Positions 25,354 through 36,136 of a stretch of DNA of 64,000 nt are shown piece by piece (positions within the stretch are counted from its first letter, which is position 1; each line of letters opens with the position of its first letter). The stretch is from Ornithinimicrobium tianjinense (GTDB lineage: Bacteria; Actinomycetota; Actinomycetes; Actinomycetales; Dermatophilaceae): NCBI RefSeq assembly GCF_014636495.1, contig NZ_BMEM01000001.1, forward strand, positions 294,195 to 358,194, written 5' to 3'. Under the pieces are notes generated by a model that worked only from the letters and a program-made list of their open reading frames with translations, was not told the origin of the DNA and ran no database searches. A program made the translations under genes and the position numbers.

Positions 25354-25359
25354 TAGAAT
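25354..25359 (+). promoter_or_regulatory. -10 box of mfd
   Basis: TAGAAT at 25354-25359, giving a 5' leader of about 38 nt before the mfd ATG. Confidence 0.5.
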
Positions 25360-25403
25360 CAGGAGGCCACCGACCGCCCCTCCCGGCCAAGGATCCTGCA
25401 CCC

Positions 25404-28400
25404 ATGCACCTGTCACCCGTCGTCGACCTGCTCTGCGCCGACCCGGCCTTCTCCGCCGTGCTCGACGCCGCCCGCAGCGGTGAGCCGACCGTCGACGTCT
25501 CGCTCGTCGGCGGCGCGCACGCTGCCGCGGTGGCGGCGCTCGTGCGCAGCGACAGCAGTCCGGTGCTCGCTGTCACGGCGACCGGGCGGGAGGCCGACGA
25601 CCTCGTGGCGATGCTGGGCGAGCTGCTCGACGAGGACGGCGCCGCCGGGGTGGCGGGGTTCCCGAGCTGGGAGACGCTGCCGCACGAACGGCTCAGCCCC
25701 CGCTCGGACACGGTCGGCCGCCGGCTCGCGACCCTGCGGCGCCTGGCCCACCCGGAGCCGGAGGACCCGCAGGCGGGCCCGGTGCGCGTCGTCGTCGCGT
25801 CGGTCCGCGCGCTGCTCCAGCCGATCGTGAGGGGTCTGGGCGAGCTTCGCCCGGTCCGGCTGCGTGCGGGGGACGAGCGGCCGCTGGCCGAGGTGGTCGA
25901 GGCGCTGGTGGGCGCGGCATACACCCGCACGGACATGGTCGAGCGGCGCGGCGAGTTCGCGGTCCGCGGCGGCATCCTCGACGTCTTCCCGCCGACCGAG
26001 GAGCACCCGGTCCGCGTCGAGTTCTGGGGAGACACGGTCGAGGAGGTCCGGTGGTTCAAGGTGGCCGACCAGCGCTCGCTCGAGATCGCCGCGCACGGCC
26101 TCTACGCGCCGCCCTGCCGTGAGGTGCTGCTGACCGACGACGTGCGCGAGCGTGCACGGCAGCTCGTCGGCAGCCTGCCGGGCGCCGCCGAGATGCTGGC
26201 CAAGGTCGCCGAGGGCGTGGCCGTGGAGGGTATGGAGTCGCTCGCGCCGGTCCTCGTCGACGGCATGGAGACTCTCGTCGACGTCCTGCCGGCCGGGTCA
26301 CGGGTCGTGCTGCTCGACCCCGAACGGGTCCGGACCCGGGCGCACGACCTCGTCGCGACCTCCGAGGAGTTCCTGCAGGCCAGCTGGGCAGCGGCGGCGA
26401 CGTCGGAGGCCGCCGCGCCGATCGACCTGCAGCGCCTGCTGGGCACGGCGTCGTCGTGGTCCCTGGGCGACATGCGTCAGCACGCGCTCACGACCGGGCG
26501 ACCGTGGTGGTCGCTCACCCCCTTCCTCGTCGACACCGAGCTCGAGGAGCTCACGGACGGCGCCGACGACCGCGTCGCGACCCTCGTGGTGCCCAGCGCC
26601 CCGATCGAGTCCTACCGCAGCGACGCCGAGGCCATCGTGCGCGACCTGCGCTCCTGGCTGGACGAGGGACGTCGCGTGCTGGTCAGCCCGGACGGTGCCG
26701 GTATGGCGCGCCGCGTCGCCGAGGTCCTGGGCGAGCACGGCATACCTCATCGGTTGGTGAGCCCGCTAACCAGCGCCGACGACGTCACCGCGGACCTGGT
26801 CACGGTGACGACCGGGGCGGTCGGGCGCGGGTTCGTGCTCACGGGGACGGGCTTCGTGCTCGTGGGCGAGACCGACCTGACCGGTCAGGCGGGGTCGGGC
26901 GGCTCGACGCGCGACATGCGTCGGATGCCCTCGCGTCGGCGTCAGCAGGTGGACCCGCTGGCGCTGCGGCCCGGCGACTACGTCGTGCACGAGCAGCACG
27001 GCGTGGGCAAGTTCGTGGAGATGGCCAAGCGGCAGGTGCAGGGGGCCACGCGGGAGTACGTCGTGCTCGAGTACGCCTCCTCCAAGCGGGGGCAGCCGGC
27101 CGACCGGCTGTTCCTGCCGACCGACCAGCTCGACCAGCTGACCAAGTACGTCGGCGGAGAGGCGCCCACCCTCAACCGCCTCGGTGGATCGGACTGGCAG
27201 AAGACCAAGGCGAGGGCACGCAAGCACGTCAAGCAGATCGCGGCCGAGCTGATCCGTCTCTACTCCGCCCGGATGGCGACCGAGGGTCACGCGTTCGCTC
27301 CGGACAGCCCGTGGCAGCGCGAGCTCGAGGACGCCTTCGCCTTCGTCGAGACCCCCGACCAGCTGTCGACGATCGACGAGGTCAAGGCCGACATGGAGAA
27401 GACGGTCCCGATGGACCGCCTGATCTGCGGCGACGTGGGTTACGGCAAGACCGAGATCGCGGTGCGTGCGGCCTTCAAGGCGATCCAGGACGGCAAGCAG
27501 GTGGCGGTGCTTGTGCCGACGACGCTGCTGGTGCAGCAGCACTTCAACACCTTCTCCGAGCGCTACGCGCAGTTCCCTGTCACGGTGCGGGCGCTGTCGC
27601 GCTTCCAGAGCGACAAGGAGGCCAAGGAGACGATCGATGGTCTGGCCGACGGGTCGGTCGACCTCGTCATCGGCACCCACCGCATCTTCGGGTCGACGGT
27701 CCGCTTCAAGGACCTGGGCCTGGTGATCATCGACGAGGAGCAGCGCTTCGGCGTCGAGCACAAGGAGCAGCTCAAGGCGCTGCGCACCAACGTGGACGTG
27801 CTCGCGATGTCGGCGACCCCGATCCCGCGGACGCTCGAGATGGCCGTGACGGGCATCCGTGAGATGTCCACGCTGGCGACCCCTCCGGAGGAGCGCCACC
27901 CCGTCCTGACGTTCGTCGGTGGCTATGACGAGAAGCAGATCGCCGCCGCGATCCGGCGCGAGCTGCTGCGCGAGGGACAGGTGTTCTACGTCCACAACAA
28001 GGTGGGCACGATCGAGAAGACCGCGTCGCGGCTGCGCGAGCTCGTGCCCGAGGCTCGGATCCAGACCGCCCACGGTCAGATGGGGGAGCACCGGCTGGAG
28101 CAGGTCGTCGTGGACTTCTGGGAGCGCAAGTTCGACGTGCTGGTCTGCACCACGATCGTCGAGACGGGCCTGGACATCTCCAACGCCAACACCCTCATCG
28201 TCGAGCGGGCCGACACGCTGGGCCTCTCGCAGCTGCACCAGCTGCGCGGACGCGTCGGCCGCGGGCGTGAGCGGGCCTACTCCTACTTCCTCTACCCGCC
28301 GGAGAAGCCGCTCACCGAGACCGCGGTCGACCGCCTGCAGACGATCGCCGCCAACACCGATCTGGGCGCTGGTATGGCGGTGGCGATGAAGGACCTGGAG

Positions 28401-29018
28401 ATCCGTGGCGCCGGCAACCTGCTGGGTGGCGAGCAGTCCGGGCACATCGAGGGCGTCGGTTTCGACCTCTACGTCCGGATGGTCGGCGAGGCCGTGGCCT
28501 CGTTCAAGGGCGAGGACGAGGCTGCTCCGGTCGAGGTCAAGATCGAGCTGCCGGTCGACGCGCACCTGCCTCACGACTACGTGCCGGGCGAGCGGCTGCG
28601 CCTCGAGGCCTACCGCAAGCTCGCGCAGGTCAAGGACGAGCAGGAGCTGGAGGAGATCCGTGCCGAGCTGGTCGACCGCTACGGCGAGCCCCCGGCCGCG
28701 GTCGCGACCCTGCTCGAGGTGGCCCGCCTGCGCACGATCGCGCGGGCGGCCGGGATCAGCGACATCGGCGTGCAGGGTCAGATGATCCGGTTCGGGCCTG
28801 TCGAGGAGCTGCGCGACAGCCAGCAGCTGCGCCTGACGCGGCTCTACCCGGGGACCATCATCAAGCCGGCCGTGCGCCAGATCCTCGTGCCCGCACCCAA
28901 GACCGCGCGGGTCGGGGGCAAGCCGCTGCGTGACCGCGACATCCTCGACTGGGCCGGTCAGCTGGTCAAGGCCGTCCTTCTGGACGACATCGCCGCGGCG
29001 GCGGCCCGGCAGGGCTGA
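25404..29018 (+). CDS. mfd: Transcription-repair-coupling factor
   Basis: A 1204-aa full-length Mfd, the translocase that removes stalled RNA polymerase and recruits UvrA. The N-terminal UvrB-homology region contains SWETLPHERLSP and RGEFAVRGGILDVFP. The RNA-polymerase-interaction (CarD-like) domain starts near residue 520 (LRPGDYVVHEQHGVGKF). The motor has Walker A GDVGYGKTEIA near 675, IIDEEQRFG, TATPIPRTLEMA-type SATPIPRTL, and GRVGRG. The C-terminal TRCF domain is present. It is divergent from the TPM gene. Confidence 0.97.
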   Translation: MHLSPVVDLLCADPAFSAVLDAARSGEPTVDVSLVGGAHAAAVAALVRSDSSPVLAVTATGREADDLVAMLGELLDEDGAAGVAGFPSWETLPHERLSPRSDTVGRRLATLRRLAHPEPEDPQAGPVRVVVASVRALLQPIVRGLGELRPVRLRAGDERPLAEVVEALVGAAYTRTDMVERRGEFAVRGGILDVFPPTEEHPVRVEFWGDTVEEVRWFKVADQRSLEIAAHGLYAPPCREVLLTDDVRERARQLVGSLPGAAEMLAKVAEGVAVEGMESLAPVLVDGMETLVDVLPAGSRVVLLDPERVRTRAHDLVATSEEFLQASWAAAATSEAAAPIDLQRLLGTASSWSLGDMRQHALTTGRPWWSLTPFLVDTELEELTDGADDRVATLVVPSAPIESYRSDAEAIVRDLRSWLDEGRRVLVSPDGAGMARRVAEVLGEHGIPHRLVSPLTSADDVTADLVTVTTGAVGRGFVLTGTGFVLVGETDLTGQAGSGGSTRDMRRMPSRRRQQVDPLALRPGDYVVHEQHGVGKFVEMAKRQVQGATREYVVLEYASSKRGQPADRLFLPTDQLDQLTKYVGGEAPTLNRLGGSDWQKTKARARKHVKQIAAELIRLYSARMATEGHAFAPDSPWQRELEDAFAFVETPDQLSTIDEVKADMEKTVPMDRLICGDVGYGKTEIAVRAAFKAIQDGKQVAVLVPTTLLVQQHFNTFSERYAQFPVTVRALSRFQSDKEAKETIDGLADGSVDLVIGTHRIFGSTVRFKDLGLVIIDEEQRFGVEHKEQLKALRTNVDVLAMSATPIPRTLEMAVTGIREMSTLATPPEERHPVLTFVGGYDEKQIAAAIRRELLREGQVFYVHNKVGTIEKTASRLRELVPEARIQTAHGQMGEHRLEQVVVDFWERKFDVLVCTTIVETGLDISNANTLIVERADTLGLSQLHQLRGRVGRGRERAYSYFLYPPEKPLTETAVDRLQTIAANTDLGAGMAVAMKDLEIRGAGNLLGGEQSGHIEGVGFDLYVRMVGEAVASFKGEDEAAPVEVKIELPVDAHLPHDYVPGERLRLEAYRKLAQVKDEQELEEIRAELVDRYGEPPAAVATLLEVARLRTIARAAGISDIGVQGQMIRFGPVEELRDSQQLRLTRLYPGTIIKPAVRQILVPAPKTARVGGKPLRDRDILDWAGQLVKAVLLDDIAAAAARQG

Positions 29019-29070
29019 GCTCGCCGCCCGCACGACCGGACGTCTGCAACGACCTGAGATGCTGTCTCCC

Positions 29071-29514
29071 ATGACGACGTCGCTCTCTGCCCGCCTGCTC
29101 GACCCGACCACGCGGCCCCAGGTGGTCGATGCCCTGGTCCAGCTCATCGAGACGGAGGTGGCCAGCAAGAAGGGCATCTCCGGCACGGTGCTGAAGACGG
29201 CCTTCGCGGGCGCGAAGAAGGCGAGCGAGGGGACCGTGAAGAGGTCCGTCAACGCACTGCTGCCCGGCGTCGCGTCGGCGCTCGACCCGCACTGGGCTGC
29301 TGCCGACGGACGGGCCTTCGGCGCCTACCTCGCCGACCCGGCCCGCGCGCACCAGGTCGCCGACGAGCTGCTGGCCGTGGCCGACGCCAAGGCCGCCGCG
29401 GTCGAGGGCAACCCTCTGGGCAAGGTCTACCGCTCGCTGCGGGGCAAGGGCAAGGAGCACGTCGTCGAGGCGCTGCCCGGCCTCGGGTCGACTCTGGAGC
29501 GCTTCGCCCGCTGA
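29071..29514 (+). CDS. Conserved actinobacterial protein, possibly DUF6918
   Basis: A 147-aa helical protein without signal peptide or membrane segment. It starts SLSARLLDPTTRPQVVDALVQLIETEVASKKGISG and continues with KTAFAGAKKASEGTVKR and LPGVASALDPHW. It resembles, from memory, the DUF6918 family of unknown function; that assignment is uncertain. It follows mfd by 52 bp and may share its transcript. A 17-bp tandem repeat begins at its stop codon. Confidence 0.7.
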   Translation: MTTSLSARLLDPTTRPQVVDALVQLIETEVASKKGISGTVLKTAFAGAKKASEGTVKRSVNALLPGVASALDPHWAAADGRAFGAYLADPARAHQVADELLAVADAKAAAVEGNPLGKVYRSLRGKGKEHVVEALPGLGSTLERFAR

Positions 29515-29600
29515 GGGGCTTCCCCCGCTGAGGGGCTTCGCCTGTTGAGGGGCTTCGCCTGTTGAGGGGCTTCCCCTGCTGAGGGCCTTCTCCCGCTGAA
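29511..29600 (+). repeat. 17-bp tandem repeat, five to six copies, at a gene end
   Basis: Units with consensus YTGAGGGGCTTCSCCYG start at 29511, 29528, 29545, 29562, 29579 and, degenerate, 29596; the period is exactly 17 bp. The first unit contains the stop codon of the preceding gene. The array lies in the gap before the convergent HNH gene (ending at 29632). Confidence 0.92.
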
Positions 29601-29631
29601 CTGCCGTAGGGCGAATCTCGGTTCTGGAGGC

Positions 29632-31695
29632 TCAGGCGGCGTCGCCGGGCGGGTCGTCGGTCAGGCCCAGGAGATCGATCAAGGTCGGGTGGCCCGATGT
29701 CGGCCCTTCGTGGATCTGCCCGTCATCGCTGGTGCCGGTCAGCCGGATGCAGGTCTCGCCGCTCCTGGCTCGATAGCGGTTGGCCGGGTGCTCGGCGAGG
29801 GCGGCGTAGACCAGTCGGTTTGCCCGGTCCCGGCGGCCAGCCGGCTCCGCACCGCGCAGGTAGGTGCGGTAGTCGAAGGTGCGGGTGGTGACCATCTGCC
29901 CCAGCAGCGTGGTGACGGTCAGGTCGCGGCGGGCACCGAGGCTGAGGTGCCACATCCCCTCTGTCTTGAACCGGTGCGGCCGCTTCGCGAGCAGAGCGAG
30001 GTTGAGCTCTCCTGTCGGACCACCGGCCCAGCCGTACGGCGTGACGTGGTCCAGCTCGCCTCCATGGGCACCGAGCCGGGGGCCTGGTGCCCTGTTGAGC
30101 TGGTCGGCGGCGATCACCTGGCGGCGCATGTCGGTGTCCGGGCGGTAGGAGGCGATCGTCCGCTCGATGAGGCGACCGTCCAGGGGATCCGTGACCAGTC
30201 GGTGCAGCGTCGTGCCGGGGAAGAGCGCCAGCTCGCGCACATGGTTGTCGGTGACGAAGAAGGGATGAGGTCCCATCACCTGTCCCACTCGCCCGCGCCT
30301 GGGCGGGCGCGCTCCCTCGTCGGGCGGTGTGCCGGCCGGGGGGCCCTCGTCCGGAGGTATGCGGCACGGCGAACCGTCCTCTGGTGGGCTGTCGTCCGGA
30401 AGTGTCTCGGTTGGCGGTGGGTGGTCGGACGGCCGGTGCGTCGCGTGACCGCAGCGGACGCAGACCGGAAAGCCCCCGGCCAAAGCGCTGTAGGGCACCA
30501 CAACCTGGAGGGTCACCGTCGGGAGGGCGTTGAGCACGCGGATCAGCTGGTCCACATCCTCCGGGGCCAGGATGTCGTCGAAGCCAGAGCTCGTGACCCG
30601 GCCGTCCGGCGACGCCTCGGACTCGGGAGTGGGCGCGGGCTCGGGCGCGGGAGTGGGCTCGGGCTCCGGAGCGGGTGCGCCGTCCCTATGACCGGCGGCG
30701 GCTTGAGCGTTCGTCCCGGAGGCCGATTGAACGTCGGTTCCGTCGGCCGGCGGTGCGTCGGACGTCGCCGCTGAGGCTGAGGTGCTGGTGATCGTGCTGC
30801 TGCTGGTGCTGGGCAGGGGAAAGGTGCCGTACATGAGCAGCACCTGTGCGGTGTCGGCGCGCAGCTGGTCGAGGGTGCGTGCGTCGCCCTCGCGGCGCAG
30901 GGTGCGGGCGGCGCGGTCCAGCCGCTGGCCTCCGGCGACCACGGAGGCGGCCGGCCCGGTCAGACGCAGGGTCGCGGTGCCGTCGTCGTGGACGCGGACG
31001 GTGACCCGGCGACGCTGGTAGGCGCGCTCGCGGCGACGGCGTTCGTCGTCGGGATCGGCCGCGCGGGCAGCGGTGACCTCGGCCTCGAGCGCGGCGGTGA
31101 ACGACGAGTGTCCCCACGGCCGGCCGTGCAGCTCACCGTCGGGGTCGAGCCGGTCGCCGACCGCCTGCGAGGCCTGGTCGCCGAAGAGTGACCCGGCCAC
31201 CAGGAGGCGCTGGTCCGCCGACAGCGACGCGGTGGAGTCGAAGAAGGCCCGCACCAGCGGCCACGACGCCTCGCCCCTGCGCAGCGCCGCGTCGACCTGC
31301 CGCGCCAGCTCGGACGGCGCCGACGCCGCGCGGATCAGGGTCCGCGACTCACCGACCCCGAAGCCCGCTGCGATCTCCAGCTCCGCGGCCGCGAGAGAGC
31401 GGGCCGCCGAATCGACGGTGGCCCTCTGTGTCGTGGTCAGCTCCACGCCCACCAGGCCGCGCTTGTCGATCACCCCGTCGCGGACCCGCGCGAGGACCGC
31501 CGCTGCGGCGCTGATCAGCTCGGCGTCCTCCACCGCACGCCGCGCCGCCACCCCGCGCAGCGTGAGCACCGTCTCGTCGACCTGCGACTCGCCGGGCCAG
31601 CGCGCCCCCGAGGAGGCGTCCGTCACGGACCGCTCGGACTGCTCGAACCGCTCGCTCTCACCGGGCATACCCTCGCCCGTCCCGATCTCCGCCAT
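29632..31695 (-). CDS. DUF222/HNH endonuclease-domain protein
   Basis: A 687-aa protein. Residues about 25-330 form the DUF222 domain (TLRGVAARRAVEDAELI, AAARSLAAAELEIAAGFGVGE), then comes a low-complexity Pro/Glu/Ser/Thr linker (EPEPTPAPEPAPTPESE) of about 100 residues and a C-terminal HNH domain with LDHVTPYGWAGGPTGELNLALL. Such proteins are abundant and paralogous in actinobacteria; their function is unsettled. A cysteine-containing strand (FPVCVRCGH) sits before the HNH. The ATG at 31695 follows GGGGAGGGG; longer frames to 31980 lack support. TAGAAT on this strand at 31760-31765 is a likely -10. Confidence 0.88.
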   Translation of the reverse strand: MAEIGTGEGMPGESERFEQSERSVTDASSGARWPGESQVDETVLTLRGVAARRAVEDAELISAAAAVLARVRDGVIDKRGLVGVELTTTQRATVDSAARSLAAAELEIAAGFGVGESRTLIRAASAPSELARQVDAALRRGEASWPLVRAFFDSTASLSADQRLLVAGSLFGDQASQAVGDRLDPDGELHGRPWGHSSFTAALEAEVTAARAADPDDERRRRERAYQRRRVTVRVHDDGTATLRLTGPAASVVAGGQRLDRAARTLRREGDARTLDQLRADTAQVLLMYGTFPLPSTSSSTITSTSASAATSDAPPADGTDVQSASGTNAQAAAGHRDGAPAPEPEPTPAPEPAPTPESEASPDGRVTSSGFDDILAPEDVDQLIRVLNALPTVTLQVVVPYSALAGGFPVCVRCGHATHRPSDHPPPTETLPDDSPPEDGSPCRIPPDEGPPAGTPPDEGARPPRRGRVGQVMGPHPFFVTDNHVRELALFPGTTLHRLVTDPLDGRLIERTIASYRPDTDMRRQVIAADQLNRAPGPRLGAHGGELDHVTPYGWAGGPTGELNLALLAKRPHRFKTEGMWHLSLGARRDLTVTTLLGQMVTTRTFDYRTYLRGAEPAGRRDRANRLVYAALAEHPANRYRARSGETCIRLTGTSDDGQIHEGPTSGHPTLIDLLGLTDDPPGDAA

Positions 31696-31759
31696 GCGCA
31701 CACCCCTCCCCACGTGACGCGGTCGCCGCCACCTTTCCCGTGGCCCCGAACCTGCCTCC

Positions 31760-31765
31760 ATTCTA
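31760..31765 (-). promoter_or_regulatory. -10 box of the HNH gene
   Basis: TAGAAT on the minus strand, about 65 nt before the ATG at 31695. Confidence 0.5.
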
Positions 31766-31894
31766 GAACACCAGTCCGACATTCCTGGCGTCGACACTAG
31801 GCTTGTGGACAGGTGAGCGAACATCTCTTCCTGGCCCGGCTCCCGGCTCCCGCCCCCAGGGGCGCACCCCGCCGCGCGTGCGATGATGGCCCGC

Positions 31895-32443
31895 GTGAAG
31901 CGCCATCCCCTCAAGACCGCCCTCGCCCTCACCGCCGTGCTCGCCCTGGCCGGCTGCTCGACCGGTATCGGCTCGGACACCGCGGTCAGCGTCGACGGGA
32001 CCGACTACACCGTCGCCGAGCTGCAGGAGGCGACCACCCAGCTCAACGCCCTGGCCCAGCAGCCGGGCGAGCCGCAGCAGGTCGTCGCCGACCTCGCGCT
32101 CCTGCCGCTGCTCGACGAGGTCTTCGCCGGCTCGCCGGCGGAGACGACCGAGTCGGCGGTCCGCCAGCTGCTCGCGACGAACGGCGTCAACGACCCGGGC
32201 CGGGCCACGCTGGACGCTGCGCGCTCGCGCCAGTACCAGCAGGTGCTCGGTGACCAGGCCACCTTCCAGGACCCCGCCATGGCCGAGGCTCTCCAGCGCG
32301 CGCAGTCGGTGACCACCGAGGACCTCGCCGCGGTGGAGGTCGACGTCAACCCGCGCTACGGCACCTGGGACGCCACCAACGGCGGGCTCAGCCCCGTCGT
32401 GCCGGACTGGATCCAGGCCGACGACGCGGCCGCCGACAGCTGA
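31895..32443 (+). CDS. Putative lipoprotein (SurA N-terminal-like)
   Basis: A 182-aa lipoprotein. From the GTG at 31895 the sequence starts MKRHPLKTALALTAVLALAGC, a clear type II signal with lipobox LAGC. The mature part (VSVDGTDYTVAELQEATTQL, then helices) resembles the N-terminal domain of SurA-type chaperones without a PPIase domain. ATG codons at 31883 and 31886 are alternatives; the GTG is preferred because GATGAT lies 7 nt before it. It sits 2 bp before mazG. Confidence 0.75.
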   Translation: MKRHPLKTALALTAVLALAGCSTGIGSDTAVSVDGTDYTVAELQEATTQLNALAQQPGEPQQVVADLALLPLLDEVFAGSPAETTESAVRQLLATNGVNDPGRATLDAARSRQYQQVLGDQATFQDPAMAEALQRAQSVTTEDLAAVEVDVNPRYGTWDATNGGLSPVVPDWIQADDAAADS

Positions 32444-32445
32444 TC

Positions 32446-33564
32446 GTGACCGACGGGCGGGTGCTGCACGGTGACCGACAGGTCGAGCAGGACGCGCCCG
32501 CGGTGACCCCACCGACGCACGCCGGAGCCCGCCGGCTGAGCCTGCTGACCACCAGCCCCCGGGTCGCCCCGGGTCTGCTGGCCGCCTCCGCCTGGGACGC
32601 GCTCCGCGAGGCGGACCTCGTCGTCGCGGCCGACCCGGCAGCGGACCAGCCCACCGCGCTCCGAGCGGCAGGGTTGCCGGTCGCGGGCCTCCCCGAGCCG
32701 GTGGCCACGGCATACACCGCGAGCCCGCAGGCCCTGGCACGGCACCTGCTCGACCTGCTGGACACCCATCCGCACGTGCTGTGGGTCGGCTCGCCCGACG
32801 GCGACCCCGGGCTCTCCGAGGCGCTCGCGGTCGCGCTGCCGGACGACGCCCCGACCCTCGAGCTGGTCGTGGGCTCCTGGGACACGCCCGGCGCCCGCCT
32901 GCTCGACGCGGTCGCCGTCATGGACCGCCTCCGCTCGCCCGGGGGTTGCCCGTGGGACGCGCGGCAGACGCACAGCAGCCTCACGCCCTACCTCGTCGAG
33001 GAGGCCCACGAGGCCGTCGAGGCCCTCGAGGTGCTCGACGGGGCCGAGAGCGACGCGGCCCGCGAGCACGCCGCCGAGGAGCTCGGCGACGTCCTCCTGC
33101 AGGTGCTGTTCCACGCGCGCGTCGCCGCCGAGCACGAGGTCGACCCGTTCGACATCGACGACGTCGCGGCGGCCCTGGTCGCCAAGCTCGTCCACCGCCA
33201 CCCGCACGTCTTCGCCGACGTCGAGGCCGACACGCCCGAGGCGGTCGAGGCCAACTGGGAGCAGCTCAAGGCAGCCGAGAAGCCGCACCGCACGCACGCC
33301 CTGGACGGCATCGCCCCGGGTATGCCGGAGCTCGCCCGGGCGACCAAGGTCGCCTCGCGCCTGCGGCGGGCCGGGCTCGAGGAGTGGCTGCGCGACTGGG
33401 TCGAGAGCCGGCTCGACCAGCACGACCCGGGCGCCCTGCTGCTCGACGCCGTCCTGGACCTGCACGACGGCGACGTCGACGCGGGCGCCGCCCTGCGGCA
33501 TACCCTCCGCGACCTGGACGCGGCCGCACGATCCTCGACCGGCCCGACGGCACCTGCCGACTAG
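32446..33564 (+). CDS. mazG: MazG-family nucleoside triphosphate pyrophosphohydrolase
   Basis: A 372-aa protein. The C-terminal MazG domain is clear: LRSPGGCPWDARQTHSSL, then the metal-binding YLVEEAHEAVEALE and AAEELGDVLLQVLFHA, with a further helical part containing RHPHVF. The N-terminal ~150 residues resemble a degenerate tetrapyrrole-methylase-like domain, as in many long MazG proteins. MazG removes non-canonical NTPs or lowers ppGpp. It follows the lipoprotein gene by 2 bp and precedes eno, a conserved actinobacterial order. Confidence 0.9.
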   Translation: MTDGRVLHGDRQVEQDAPAVTPPTHAGARRLSLLTTSPRVAPGLLAASAWDALREADLVVAADPAADQPTALRAAGLPVAGLPEPVATAYTASPQALARHLLDLLDTHPHVLWVGSPDGDPGLSEALAVALPDDAPTLELVVGSWDTPGARLLDAVAVMDRLRSPGGCPWDARQTHSSLTPYLVEEAHEAVEALEVLDGAESDAAREHAAEELGDVLLQVLFHARVAAEHEVDPFDIDDVAAALVAKLVHRHPHVFADVEADTPEAVEANWEQLKAAEKPHRTHALDGIAPGMPELARATKVASRLRRAGLEEWLRDWVESRLDQHDPGALLLDAVLDLHDGDVDAGAALRHTLRDLDAAARSSTGPTAPAD

Positions 33565-34896
<1,332 letters not shown>

Positions 34897-34911
34897 CGGG
34901 AGCCTGGCCAG

Positions 34912-34946
34912 GCGCCCGGCGCGGCCTGCCGGGGAGAGCCGGGCGC
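34912..34946 (+). terminator. Terminator of eno
   Basis: A 9-bp perfect stem GCGCCCGGC/GCCGGGCGC with a 17-nt loop, 16 bp after the eno stop. No U tract follows. Confidence 0.65.
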
Positions 34947-34991
34947 GCGGCATACCCTGAAGAGGACCGCACCAGCCGACCCAGGAGCATC

Positions 34992-35519
34992 ATGAGTCCC
35001 GCACGCACGCCGCGCGGTGCCCGCCCGGTCTCGACGCGCCCCGGTGCCCGGCGCGGCGGGCCGCGGCCAGGGGTCCGCGGTGTGTCGCAGGCGGCCGCCC
35101 AGGTGCGCAGGGCGCCGGCGCACGTGCGGCGGATGCTCACGCTCGTCGTGCTCGTCGTGGTGATGGGCGCGATCCTGGCTCCGGTGCTGTCGGGCTACCT
35201 GCGCCAGCGCGCGGAGATCGGTGAGGCGCGGCGGGCCATCGCAGAGGAGCAGGCGCAGATCGCCGACCTGGAGGCGGAGCTGAAGAAGTGGGACGACCCG
35301 GCCTTCGTGGAACGGCAGGCGCGGGAGCGACTCAGGTTCGTCAAGGAGGGCGAGACGGCCTTCACGGTGATCGACGACACGGGGACGGATTACACTGAGA
35401 CGCTCCCTGGAATGGCACCCGTCGCCGACGACGTACTCGCGGCAAGCCCGTGGTACGGCCAGGTCTGGGAGTCGGTCAAGATCGCCAACGAAGGTCTCCC
35501 CGAGACCAAGGAGCCATGA
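34992..35519 (+). CDS. FtsB/DivIC-family septum formation protein
   Basis: A 175-aa one-pass membrane protein. A basic, low-complexity cytoplasmic N-terminus (residues 1-48) is followed by one membrane helix (LTLVVLVVVMGAILAPVLSGYL), a periplasmic coiled coil (QRAEIGEARRAIAEEQAQIADLEAELKKW) and the conserved WDDPAFVERQARERLRFVKEGE of the FtsB/DivIC family. It belongs to the divisome with FtsL and FtsQ. AGGAG lies 6 nt before the ATG. The next gene overlaps its stop by 4 bp. Confidence 0.93.
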   Translation: MSPARTPRGARPVSTRPGARRGGPRPGVRGVSQAAAQVRRAPAHVRRMLTLVVLVVVMGAILAPVLSGYLRQRAEIGEARRAIAEEQAQIADLEAELKKWDDPAFVERQARERLRFVKEGETAFTVIDDTGTDYTETLPGMAPVADDVLAASPWYGQVWESVKIANEGLPETKEP

Positions 35520-36136
35520 GCACCCCAGACCGCACCACCCTGGAGCAGTCCCCGACACCGGAGGACCTCCGCGTCATCAGTCGTCAGCTCGGCCGCGAGC
35601 CCCGTAGCGTCGTCTCCATCGCCCACCGGTGCCCCTGCGGGTGCCCGACCGTGGTGCGCACGGAGCCCCGACTGCCGGACGGCACGCCGTTCCCGACGAG
35701 CTTCTACGCCACGTGCCCCCGGCTCACGGCCGAGATCTCCACCCTGGAGAGCACGGGTCTCATGCGCGAGATGTCGCAGCGTCTGCTCCAGGACGAGCAG
35801 CTCGCCTGGCACTACGCCCAGGCGCACGACGACTACCTGCGCCGGCGCGAGGAGCTCGCGCACGTGCCGGAGATCGCCGGCATCAGCGCCGGCGGCATGC
35901 CTAACCGCGTCAAGTGCCTCCACGTCCTCGTCGCCCACGCCCTGGCAGCCGGCCCGGGGGTCAACCCCTTGGGTGACGAGGCGCTGGAGATGCTCCCCGA
36001 GTGGTGGCACGGGGGGTGCTGCGGCGCGCTCGACGAGGACCAGCCGCAGCCGGAGCACGTCGTCAACACCTGCCCCAAGCACCATCCGCTCGAGCCGATC
36101 CTCGAGCCCGAGGCGGCCGCGGACGAGGCGTCGTGA
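35516..36136 (+). CDS. DUF501 family protein
   Basis: A 206-aa soluble protein of DUF501, usually encoded between ftsB and ppx in actinobacteria. The signatures are VISRQLGREPRSVVSIAHRCPCGCPTVV, with a Cys cluster, LPDGTPFPTSFYATCPRL, and RVKCLHVLVAHALAAGPGVNPLGDEAL. The conserved Cys and His residues suggest metal binding, but the function is unknown. Both ends overlap neighbouring genes by 4 bp, so it is translated as part of the ftsB-DUF501-ppx operon. Confidence 0.93.
   Translation: MSTPDRTTLEQSPTPEDLRVISRQLGREPRSVVSIAHRCPCGCPTVVRTEPRLPDGTPFPTSFYATCPRLTAEISTLESTGLMREMSQRLLQDEQLAWHYAQAHDDYLRRREELAHVPEIAGISAGGMPNRVKCLHVLVAHALAAGPGVNPLGDEALEMLPEWWHGGCCGALDEDQPQPEHVVNTCPKHHPLEPILEPEAAADEAS

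Noticed and set aside
29632-31695. Mobile-element (homing) endonuclease
   Set aside because: The HNH domain is joined to DUF222, a common chromosomal actinobacterial family, and no intron, intein or element ends were seen.
32446-33564. mazEF toxin-antitoxin system
   Set aside because: MazG is present, but no mazE or mazF gene accompanies it.
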